Of a stretch of DNA of 19,396 bases, positions 8,209-13,700 are shown piece by piece. Origin of the DNA: an uncultured Bacilli bacterium (GTDB taxonomy: Bacteria; Bacillota_I; Bacilli_A; RF39; UBA660); assembly GCA_934140355.1 (NCBI GenBank), contig CAKPBH010000024.1, forward strand, positions 1 to 19,396, given 5' to 3'. The stretch's first letter is position 1, and each line of letters opens with the position of its first letter. Made by a program: the position numbers and the translations under genes. The notes beneath the pieces were generated by a model. It did no database searches, was not told where the DNA came from, and worked only from the letters and a program-made list of their open reading frames with translations.

Positions 8209-8345
8209 GAAAGAAACGGAAAGAAGATGTATTCATCTCACCTGATTGCGTTAGCAATGGGTAAAAAGCTAATGATACTTGTAATAAATGAGTTTTTTGC
8301 TTTGAAATTGAGAAATGAATACAGACTTTCCTGTATTCATTTTTT
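8209..8345 (+). promoter_or_regulatory. Attenuator leader of the infC operon (L20-leader type)
   Basis: The leader contains mutually exclusive pairings. AGATG-TATT-CATCT (8225-8238) forms a small hairpin and ATTGC-GTTA-GCAAT (8245-8258) a second one. A terminator hairpin (8313-8342) ends just before the infC ribosome binding site. GTATTCAT (8229-8236) is exactly complementary to ATGAATAC (8315-8322), the left arm of the terminator, so it can act as antiterminator. In Bacillus the same operon is repressed by ribosomal protein L20 binding its leader and causing premature termination. Gene order and architecture here fit that model. Binding by L20 is inferred. Confidence 0.75.
8313..8345 (+). 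terminator. Leader terminator upstream of infC
   Basis: A perfect 12-bp stem (8313-8324 with 8331-8342, loop ACTTTC) ends in a run of six T (8340-8345) three bases before the infC Shine-Dalgarno. It is the off state of the leader. Confidence 0.8.
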
Positions 8346-8360
8346 ATGGAGGTGTTTGAT

Positions 8361-8882
8361 ATCGCAAACAATAAAGATAACTTGATTAATGAACAAATTA
8401 GAGCAAAAGAAGTGATGGTAATCGGGCCAAATGGAGAGCAATTAGGAGTGAAGAGTAGGAAGGATGCTTTGACTTTAGCGTCTTATGCTGGATTTGACTT
8501 GGTATTAATGAGTGAGGGTGCCAATCCTCCGGTTTGCAAAATTATGGATTATAATCGTTTTAAGTATGAGAAAAAGAAAAAAACGAAAGAAGCGCAGAAA
8601 AAGCAAAGAGAATCAATGTCAGATATTAAAGAATTTCGCTTATCTGTAACTATTGATAGTCATGATTTTGATACTAGGGTAAAAAATGCTAAAAAGGCGT
8701 TACTTAAAGGAGATAAGGTGAAAGCAAGCATTCGTTTTAAAGGCCGTCAAATTGCTCATCCGGAACTTGCTAGAGATGTGCTAAAAAGATTTGAGGAATC
8801 TTTAAGTGATATTGCAGAAATAGAAGTTCAACCGAAAATGGAAGGTAGAAGTATCTTTATGCAACTTACACCAAAAAAGTAG
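8361..8882 (+). CDS. infC: Translation initiation factor IF-3 (non-AUG start, ATC)
   Basis: IF-3 binds the 30S subunit, prevents premature 50S joining and rejects non-canonical start codons. Starting at ATC 8361 gives 173 residues, the family length, with the conserved LINEQIRAKEV opening (8-18), the PPVCKIMDYNRFKYE linker region and C-terminal motifs VKASIRFKGRQIAH and PKMEGRSIFMQL. GGAGGTG (8348-8354) lies 6 bases before the ATC. An in-frame ATG at 8346 overlaps that Shine-Dalgarno and so cannot use it. Known infC genes start with rare codons (AUU in E. coli) so that IF-3 represses its own synthesis, and ATC fits this habit. First gene of infC-rpmI-rplT, controlled by the upstream attenuator. 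Confidence 0.95.
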   Translation: MANNKDNLINEQIRAKEVMVIGPNGEQLGVKSRKDALTLASYAGFDLVLMSEGANPPVCKIMDYNRFKYEKKKKTKEAQKKQRESMSDIKEFRLSVTIDSHDFDTRVKNAKKALLKGDKVKASIRFKGRQIAHPELARDVLKRFEESLSDIAEIEVQPKMEGRSIFMQLTPKK

Positions 8883-8896
8883 AAGGAGAATTAATT

Positions 8897-9109
8897 ATGG
8901 CAAAAAAAGTAAAAGTAAAGAAAATTAAAAAGAAAACTCATAGTGGACTTAAAAAAGCATTAAACATAAGACAAAGTGGTAGTATTTCTATCAAGAGTCA
9001 AGGAACAAGACATAATACTGGTAAAAACAATGCAAAGAGAAGCAGACAAAAAAGAAAAAGTAATGAATTAAACAATTCAGACTTAAAGAGAGTAAGAGAT
9101 TTAATATAG
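8897..9109 (+). CDS. rpmI: 50S ribosomal protein L35
   Basis: A small, very basic 70-residue protein of the large subunit. The family core is visible as KTHSGLKKAL (13-22), the basic middle with RSRQKRKSNE, and the ending DLKRVRDLI. It is a few residues longer than the usual 64-66 because of a Lys-rich N-terminus ahead of the KTH motif, and it is divergent in the middle. AAGGAG precedes the ATG by 8 bases. It lies 14 bases after infC and 19 before rplT, in the standard operon order. Confidence 0.92.
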   Translation: MAKKVKVKKIKKKTHSGLKKALNIRQSGSISIKSQGTRHNTGKNNAKRSRQKRKSNELNNSDLKRVRDLI

Positions 9110-9128
9110 TAAAAGGGAGTGAAGAATT

Positions 9129-9668
9129 ATGACAAGAGTTAAAGGTGGCACTGTTGCACGTGCAAGAAGAAAAAAAGTATTAGATCAAGCAAAAGGTTAT
9201 TTTGGAAGTAAACATAGATTATATAAAACAGCGCATGAACAAGTAATGCATTCTGGTCAATATGCTTTTAGAGATAGAAGACAAAATAAAAGAAACTTTA
9301 GAAAGTTATGGATTACAAGAATAAATGCTGCTTGTCGTGAAAATGAGATTAGCTATTCTAAATTCATTAATGGATTAAATAAGGCTGGCGTTACTATTAA
9401 TAGAAAAATGTTAAGTGAACTTGCAATTGATTCTCCAGAGGCGTTTGCTGATTTGGTAGAGATTGCTAAAAGTAGTTTAGATGGAAAAGAATATAAACCA
9501 GTGGTAGCAAAAAAGGAAGAAGTTAAAGAAGAAAAGAAAACAACAGCGGCAAAAAAAACTGTTACTGATACAAAAAAAACAACAGCAAAAAAAACTACTT
9601 CTGCAAGTGAAAAGTCTGCTACAAAGAAAACAGCAACAAAATCTACTGTGAAAAAAGAATCAAAGTAA
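9129..9668 (+). CDS. rplT: 50S ribosomal protein L20 with a Lys/Thr/Ala-rich C-terminal tail
   Basis: L20 is an early 23S rRNA-binding assembly protein and, in Bacillus, the repressor of its own operon. Residues 1-117 are a canonical L20: RVKGGTVARARRKK (3-16), AKGYFGSKHRLYKTA (21-35), the RDRRQNKRNFRKLWI helix (48-62) and INGLNKAGV (80-88). Family members end near 118. Here about 60 more residues follow (118-179), made almost only of K, T, A, E, V and S with repeated AAKKT/TAKKT units, like histone H1-type or other low-complexity nucleic-acid-binding tails. The tail has no stop or frameshift before it and is part of the same frame. AAGGGAG lies upstream of the ATG. Confidence is high for L20; the tail's role is unknown. 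Confidence 0.96.
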   Translation: MTRVKGGTVARARRKKVLDQAKGYFGSKHRLYKTAHEQVMHSGQYAFRDRRQNKRNFRKLWITRINAACRENEISYSKFINGLNKAGVTINRKMLSELAIDSPEAFADLVEIAKSSLDGKEYKPVVAKKEEVKEEKKTTAAKKTVTDTKKTTAKKTTSASEKSATKKTATKSTVKKESK

Positions 9669-9682
9669 TCGTTTGGAAATAT

Positions 9683-9746
9683 ATTTCTAAAAAATCGAAA
9701 GAAGTTACAATGAGTTATTTCATTGTCTTTTTTTCTTTTTAGAAAT
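9683..9746 (+). terminator. Nested terminator after rplT
   Basis: The inner hairpin ACAATGA/TCATTGT (9707-9713 with 9720-9726) is followed by a run of seven T (9728-9734). An outer perfect 11-bp inverted repeat (9683-9693 with 9736-9746) encloses it. The inner hairpin with its T-run is a standard terminator. Confidence 0.75.
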
Positions 9747-9776
9747 TTGGTAAATTTAATCAAAAATATTTGTTAT

Positions 9777-9836
9777 AAAGTACTTAATACTATTTTGCTT
9801 TTTAAATTGTAGAGCTGTAGTTTTAGTACTTTTTTT
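9777..9836. repeat. Long-range inverted repeat in the rplT downstream intergenic region
   Basis: AAAGTACT (9777-9784) pairs with AGTACTTT (9825-9832), and a few more pairs can form inside (ACTA with TAGT). Seven T lie at 9830-9836. It could be a second terminator or a small structured RNA. No promoter or gene is clear beside it. The rest of 9747-10035 is AT-rich without a recognisable gene. Confidence 0.35.
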
Positions 9837-10039
9837 CATTTTAAAAAATTTTTATTATTGTTGTGAACAAAAATGATAGAGAATGGTATTGTTTTAAGGA
9901 TTAATTTTATTATTTAATCGTATAAAAATATTTAGTGAATTTTTAATGATTAGCAGAGAAAAATGGGCAATTTTTATGGATGGTAAATCAAAAGGGGTAA
10001 ACAATTAGTTTATTAGGACCTTTTTTTTTAACAGTATAT

Positions 10040-10045
10040 TATAAT
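10040..10045 (+). promoter_or_regulatory. -10 box of the unknown gene at 10070
   Basis: TATAAT sits about 30 bases upstream of the likely start codon. The -35 region has no good match, so promoter strength is uncertain. Confidence 0.4.
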
Positions 10046-10069
10046 ATTAACGAGTTTGGAGTGGTAGTA

Positions 10070-10663
10070 GTGGATATGAAACAAGAAATTTTATCTGATT
10101 TTGAGGACAAGGGAATATACTGTGTTAAGGATGTTATTCAAAGGTTTTCTTTTTATTTTCATGAGGATTTTTGGGAAATGGTTGATTTTTTTCAAAAATG
10201 TCATTTTACAGAGAAAAAAATTATTTTAAAAGATGTGGAAGAAAAAAATTCTCAGTGTAGCGCAAAAATGGTTTCTAAAATTTATCGCTTTTTTGAAAGG
10301 AGAATTGAATTTTATCAAAATTGTGGTTTGAAATATTTAATTTTATTGAGCTATTTAAAAAATTTAGATAATGGTCAAGCATATTCAAATTTAGATATTG
10401 AGAAAGAACTAGAACGTTATCATCTGTTTCATTTTGGAAGTATTTTAGTGGGGAAGGATGTTAAAAAAATTTTGTTGTCTTTAGATGAAATCAATCGACA
10501 ATTACGGGAAGATATTTTAAAAATTAATAGTATTGATACTTATTCTATTTTTACATTTGAGTTAATTCAATGTGAAAAATTGAATCAAAATTCTATTTTA
10601 CTGGTTGATAGTAATTTATCAAGTAAAGAAAAGAGAAAAGCAAAAAAAAAGTTTGATTTTTAA
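10070..10663 (+). CDS. Hypothetical protein, no family recognised
   Basis: I do not recognise this protein. The GTG at 10070 is preferred because GGAG (10057-10060) lies 9 bases upstream; the GTG at 10061 is adjacent to that site and the ATG at 10076 is also possible. The product is about 197 residues, soluble, rich in Lys, Glu, Phe and Ile, and mostly predicted helical by eye. It has no signal peptide and no membrane span. The N-terminal 60 residues contain aromatic-rich stretches (RFSFYFHEDFWEMVDFF). The last 13 residues are a basic cluster (SSKEKRKAKKKFDF) that could contact nucleic acid. It stands alone between rplT and rpsB with its own promoter and terminator. Base composition and codon use match the neighbouring genes, so it looks native. 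Confidence 0.7.
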   Translation: MDMKQEILSDFEDKGIYCVKDVIQRFSFYFHEDFWEMVDFFQKCHFTEKKIILKDVEEKNSQCSAKMVSKIYRFFERRIEFYQNCGLKYLILLSYLKNLDNGQAYSNLDIEKELERYHLFHFGSILVGKDVKKILLSLDEINRQLREDILKINSIDTYSIFTFELIQCEKLNQNSILLVDSNLSSKEKRKAKKKFDF

Positions 10664-10675
10664 AGATTTATTTTT

Positions 10676-10710
10676 GATACTTTTTTCATTTGAAAAAATA
10701 TCTTTATTTT
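10676..10710 (+). terminator. Weak terminator after the unknown gene
   Basis: TTTTTTC (10681-10687) pairs with GAAAAAA (10692-10698), and flanking GATA pairs with TATC across a one-base bulge. A T-rich stretch follows. The stem is almost all A-T. Confidence 0.35.
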
Positions 10711-10850
10711 AGAAAAGCATATTCTTGTTATTTGGGTATTAATTTTATTGATTTAAGTATTTGTAATTTTGTTTTTGATATGGATTATGAATATTTTTTG
10801 TTTTTCTTTACTAAACTGTAATAAAAAATAGGAAAGCGGTGTAAAATCCC

Positions 10851-10879
10851 TTGTTTCCTTCTTTTTTTTGTGTTAAAAT
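10851..10879 (+). promoter_or_regulatory. Promoter of the rpsB-tsf operon
   Basis: TTGTTT (10851-10856) and the extended -10 TGTTAAAAT (10871-10879) are 17 bases apart. Transcription would start near 10886, giving a leader of about 125 bases. That leader begins with a small hairpin (GAATTTT 10886-10892 with AAAATTC 10897-10903). No other gene is seen in 10711-11011. Confidence 0.65.
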
Positions 10880-11011
10880 AAGTATGAATTTTTAGAAAAA
10901 TTCAAAAAAATATTCACAAATATGGATTTATTTCTTCTAGTGCTTAATTTTTATTTAGGTGAAGAAGTAAAAAAGAAGTATTTGGAAGCAAAACAAAGGA
11001 GGAAGAAAAAT

Positions 11012-11953
11012 ATGGCAGTAGTATCAATGAGCTACTTATTAGAAGCTGGGGTTCATTTTGGTCATCAGACAAAAAGATGGAATCCCAAAATGAAAGAGTA
11101 TATCTACAACTCTCGTGATGATATTTATATTATTGACTTACAAAAAACTGTAGAAAAAATGGAAGAAGCTTATGAAGCTTTAAAGAAAATTGTGGCAGAT
11201 GGTGGTAATGTTTTATATGTTGGTACCAAGAAACAGGCTAGTGAGGTTTGTCGTGAGGAAGCAAATCGTGGCGGAATGTTTTATATGACAGAACGCTGGT
11301 TGGGAGGAACTCTAACAAACTTTAAAACTATTCGTCGTAGAGTAAAAAGATTAGAAGAAATTGAAAATATGGAAAAAGATGGTACTTTTGAGAAGTTACC
11401 TAAAAAAGAAGTAATTGGTTTAAAGAAAGAATACGATAAATTAAATAAAAATTTATGTGGAATTCGTGAAATGGTTAAATTACCACAAGCTTTGATTATT
11501 GTTGATTCAATCAAAGAAGAAAATGCAATTAAGGAAGCAAAAAAATTAGGAATTCCTGTATTTGGAATTATTGATACTAATTGTGATCCTGATGTAGTAG
11601 ATTATGTTATCCCTGGAAATGATGATGCAGTAAGAGCTATTAAAGTGGTAATTGGTGCTTTAACTAATGCAATTATTGAGGTTAAAGGTGGAGCCATTGT
11701 TGATTATGTGACTGAGGATGAAACGAGAAGAAACTCTAGACAATTTGATAAGTCAAATAAAAAATTTGAATCAAAGAAGTTTGAGAAAAAAGAAGAAGTA
11801 AAGAAAGAAGAACAAAAAAAAGAGGAAGTAACTGAACAAAAATTAGATTTAAATATTTTAACAGTGAATGAGTTAAGAGATTTAGCAAAGAAAAAAGAAA
11901 TCTCTGGTTATTCAAAAATGAAAAAAGATGAGTTAATTCAAGCTTTAAAATAG
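11012..11953 (+). CDS. rpsB: 30S ribosomal protein S2 with C-terminal SAP/Rho-N-like domain
   Basis: S2 joins the 30S subunit late and is needed for S1 recruitment and translation initiation. I choose the ATG at 11012, which follows AAAGGAGG (10996-11003). The frame extends upstream to 10922 but with no ribosome binding site. Residues 1-240 are a full S2: LLEAGVHFGHQTKRWNPKM (9-27), GTKKQA (71-76), RWLGGTLTNF (95-104) and DTNCDPD (188-194). S2 normally ends at about 245-260. Here a charged Lys/Glu linker (about 241-277) leads to a 35-residue module (279-313) with LTVNELRDLAKKKEI and GYSKMKKDELI. This is the helix-extension-helix pattern of SAP or Rho N-terminal domains, which bind nucleic acids. 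Followed by tsf in the usual rpsB-tsf operon. Confidence 0.96.
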   Translation: MAVVSMSYLLEAGVHFGHQTKRWNPKMKEYIYNSRDDIYIIDLQKTVEKMEEAYEALKKIVADGGNVLYVGTKKQASEVCREEANRGGMFYMTERWLGGTLTNFKTIRRRVKRLEEIENMEKDGTFEKLPKKEVIGLKKEYDKLNKNLCGIREMVKLPQALIIVDSIKEENAIKEAKKLGIPVFGIIDTNCDPDVVDYVIPGNDDAVRAIKVVIGALTNAIIEVKGGAIVDYVTEDETRRNSRQFDKSNKKFESKKFEKKEEVKKEEQKKEEVTEQKLDLNILTVNELRDLAKKKEISGYSKMKKDELIQALK

Positions 11954-11968
11954 GGAGGATATGTATTT

Positions 11969-12841
11969 ATGATTAGTGCAAGCATGGTAAAAGAATTACG
12001 TGAGTCAAGTGGAGCTGGAATGCTTGATTGCAAAAAAGCTTTGGAAGCAACAAATGGAAATATGGATGAGGCCATTAATTGGTTAAGAGAAAAGGGAATT
12101 TCTAAGGCAGCTAAAAAAGCTTCACGTATTGCAGCAGAAGGGTTAGCTTTTGCTAAGGTAATGGGCAATAAGGCTGTTATTGTGGAAGTTAATTCAGAAA
12201 CGGACTTTGTTGCTAAGAATGATGAATTTAAAAATCTTGTTAATGAAATTGCTGATATTGTTTTAGAAAATAATCCTTCTAGTGTAGATGAGGCTTTGGA
12301 AGTAGTGTCAAATGGTAAAAAATTAGTTGATATTATTTCAGAGAAAATTGCTACAATCGGAGAAAAGTTATCATTTCGTCGTTTTGAAATTTTAGAAAAG
12401 AAAGATGATCAAATTTTTGGTACTTATTCTCATATGGGAGGTAAAATTGTTACTGTTGTTGTATTAGATGGAAATGACGAAGAGTTAGCAAAGGATATTG
12501 CTATGCAAGCAGCAGCAATGAAACCATTGTATTTAAATCGTGATGACGTACCTGAAGAAAAAATCGAAAAAGAAAGAGAAGTTCTAATGGAACAAGCTGA
12601 AAACGAAGGATTAGATAAAAATAAATTACCAATGATTGTAAATGGTAGATTAAATAAATTCTTCGAGGAAGTTTGTTTGATTGATCAAGCATTTATTAAA
12701 GAAAATAAGATGAAAGTATCTAAATATGTAGAATCAAAAAACAGCAATATTGTTCAATTTATTCGTTACGAAGTTGGAGAAGGAATTGAAAAGAAAGAAG
12801 AAAATTTTGCTGATGAAGTAATGAAACAAATGAATGCTTAA
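11969..12841 (+). CDS. tsf: Translation elongation factor Ts
   Basis: EF-Ts is the guanine-nucleotide exchange factor for EF-Tu, releasing GDP during elongation. The 290 residues match the usual length. The N-terminal UBA-like domain shows MVKELRESSGAGMLDCKKAL (6-25), the core carries the AAEGLAF and VNSETDFVAKNDEF segments that contact EF-Tu, and the C-terminal region ends with KVSKYVES and IVQFIRYEVGEGIE. GGGAGGA, starting at the last base of the rpsB stop codon, lies 9 bases before the ATG, so the two genes are tightly coupled with a 15-base gap. No abnormal residues were noticed. Confidence 0.97.
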   Translation: MISASMVKELRESSGAGMLDCKKALEATNGNMDEAINWLREKGISKAAKKASRIAAEGLAFAKVMGNKAVIVEVNSETDFVAKNDEFKNLVNEIADIVLENNPSSVDEALEVVSNGKKLVDIISEKIATIGEKLSFRRFEILEKKDDQIFGTYSHMGGKIVTVVVLDGNDEELAKDIAMQAAAMKPLYLNRDDVPEEKIEKEREVLMEQAENEGLDKNKLPMIVNGRLNKFFEEVCLIDQAFIKENKMKVSKYVESKNSNIVQFIRYEVGEGIEKKEENFADEVMKQMNA

Positions 12842-12868
12842 GTATTTATTAAAGATTGAAAATTTATG

Positions 12869-12908
12869 AAAAAAGACAAATAAGTTTGTTCGCTTATTTG
12901 TCTTTTTT
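12869..12908. terminator. Bidirectional terminator between tsf and the DUF378 gene
   Basis: A perfect 16-bp inverted repeat (12869-12884 with 12893-12908) has an 8-base loop, with A-tract and T-tract on the outer sides. It serves the convergent pair, and the stop codon of the minus-strand gene overlaps its right arm. Confidence 0.88.
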
Positions 12909-13104
12909 AATGATCTAAATCTTTCGTTAAAATTCCAATATTCACAAGTCCGGATAGAGCAACAATAACATAAACAACTCTAGTTAAAATCGTTCCATCT
13001 CCAAATAAGAATTCAACTAAATTAAAATTTAGAATACCAACTAGTCCCCAGTTCACACAACCAATAATGGCAAGAACTAGTGTAACTTTATATAACGTAC
13101 TCAT
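12907..13104 (-). CDS. DUF378 family small membrane protein
   Basis: A 65-residue protein with two hydrophobic segments, beginning with STLYKVTLVLAIIGCVNWGLVG. The IIGCVNWGLVG pattern followed by the LTRVVYVIVALSGL helix is typical of the DUF378 (YuzA-like) family of small bacterial membrane proteins, whose function is unknown. The start at 13104 is chosen because the strong AGGAGG (13116-13111 on the minus strand) lies 6 bases upstream. The adjacent ATG at 13107 has 3-base spacing, and a longer frame to 13140 would run through the ribosome binding site. It stands alone and is convergent with tsf. Confidence 0.85.
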   Translation of the reverse strand: MSTLYKVTLVLAIIGCVNWGLVGILNFNLVEFLFGDGTILTRVVYVIVALSGLVNIGILTKDLDH

Positions 13105-13154
13105 CATCTGCCTCCTTTTTCTAGTAATATTATTTGACAAATTTTGAAAAATTA

Positions 13155-13183
13155 TTCATAAATAGATAAGAAAAATATATAAT
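13155..13183 (+). promoter_or_regulatory. Promoter of the lipoprotein remnant
   Basis: TTCATA (13155-13160) and TATAAT (13178-13183) are 17 bases apart, about 25 bases upstream of the ATG. Confidence 0.55.
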
Positions 13184-13207
13184 TACATTGAAAGTAAAGA
13201 GGTGAAT

Positions 13208-13501
13208 ATGAAAAAGATTTTAGAATTTTTAGCGGTGATTGGTATTTTTTTATTAACCGGATGTGGAGTAAAAAATGCAGATAATGTTTTGAAAGACTTA
13301 GAGAAGAAAGTAAATAATGCTACTAGTTATTATCTAGAAGGAGAGATGGAGATTATTAATCATGAAGATACTTATACTTACCAAGTAAAAGTATCTTATC
13401 AAAAAAATGATTATTACAAAATAGAACTTACTAATACATTAAATAATCACGAGCAAGTCATTTTAAGAAATGATGACGGTGTCTATGTTGATACCCTCTA
13501 A
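13208..13501 (+). pseudogene. Truncated lipoprotein (LolA/GerS-like N-terminal part)
   Basis: The ATG at 13208 follows GAGGTGA. The 97-residue product begins with KK, a hydrophobic stretch and a lipobox LTGC (cleavage before Cys about 20), so it would be lipid-anchored outside the cell. The rest (NADNVLKDLEKKVNNATSYY, then YTYQVKVSYQKNDYYKIEL and HEQVILRNDDGVYV) resembles the N-terminal part of LolA/GerS-like lipoproteins of Bacillota, which are about 300 residues or more. This one stops with TAA right after GVYVDTL, where the family continues. One base out of frame the next codons read I-P-S-K-V-T-K and then stop, so a small frameshift plus loss of the remainder is possible. Family assignment is from memory of the pattern. 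The truncation point lies about 190 bases from the acquired-looking regulator/ABC module. Confidence 0.6.
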
Positions 13502-13582
13502 AGTTACAAAATAAAAAACTTTACAAATAAATTAGTATTTTTTGTCTACTAAACAAAAAGTACGAAAGAAAATGGATATCTA

Positions 13583-13658
13583 TGCTATACTAAAGATGAA
13601 AAATGTATTTTGCAACTGATATTTTCCCTTTTGCAACCTTTTTTCGGTAGCGCAACCG
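13583..13658 (+). promoter_or_regulatory. Promoter and repeated GCAAC sites upstream of the XRE regulator
   Basis: TGCTATACT (13583-13591) is an extended -10 box. Downstream of it TTTTGCAAC occurs at 13608-13616 and 13629-13637, and GCAAC again at 13652-13656. The GCAAC starts are 21 and 19 bases apart, about two helical turns. The last copy overlaps a small palindrome (CGGT 13645-13648 with ACCG 13655-13658). Same-face repeats ahead of a regulator gene suggest an autoregulatory operator. This is inference. Confidence 0.45.
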
Positions 13659-13700
13659 CAATTGGATATGCTAAACTAGGCGGTAGAAGAGGTGAAAAAA

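Noticed and set aside
8346..8360. ATG at 8346 as start of infC
   Set aside because: It overlaps the GGAGGTG ribosome binding site and adds five residues not typical of IF-3; ATC at 8361 has ideal spacing.
8171..8371. Minus-strand open frame across the infC leader
   Set aside because: It covers the consensus promoter and terminator and has no family resemblance.
9353..9763. Long open frame on the minus strand opposite rplT
   Set aside because: It is Phe/Val-rich antisense of the Lys-rich L20 tail, with no ribosome binding site.
10830..10869. Possible terminator AGGAAA...TTTCCT followed by T-run before rpsB
   Set aside because: Only six outer pairs with an 18-base loop, and it overlaps the better-supported rpsB -35 box.
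10922..11011. Longer S2 start at the ATG at 10922
   Set aside because: No ribosome binding site there, and the extra 30 residues do not look like S2; AAAGGAGG points to 11012.
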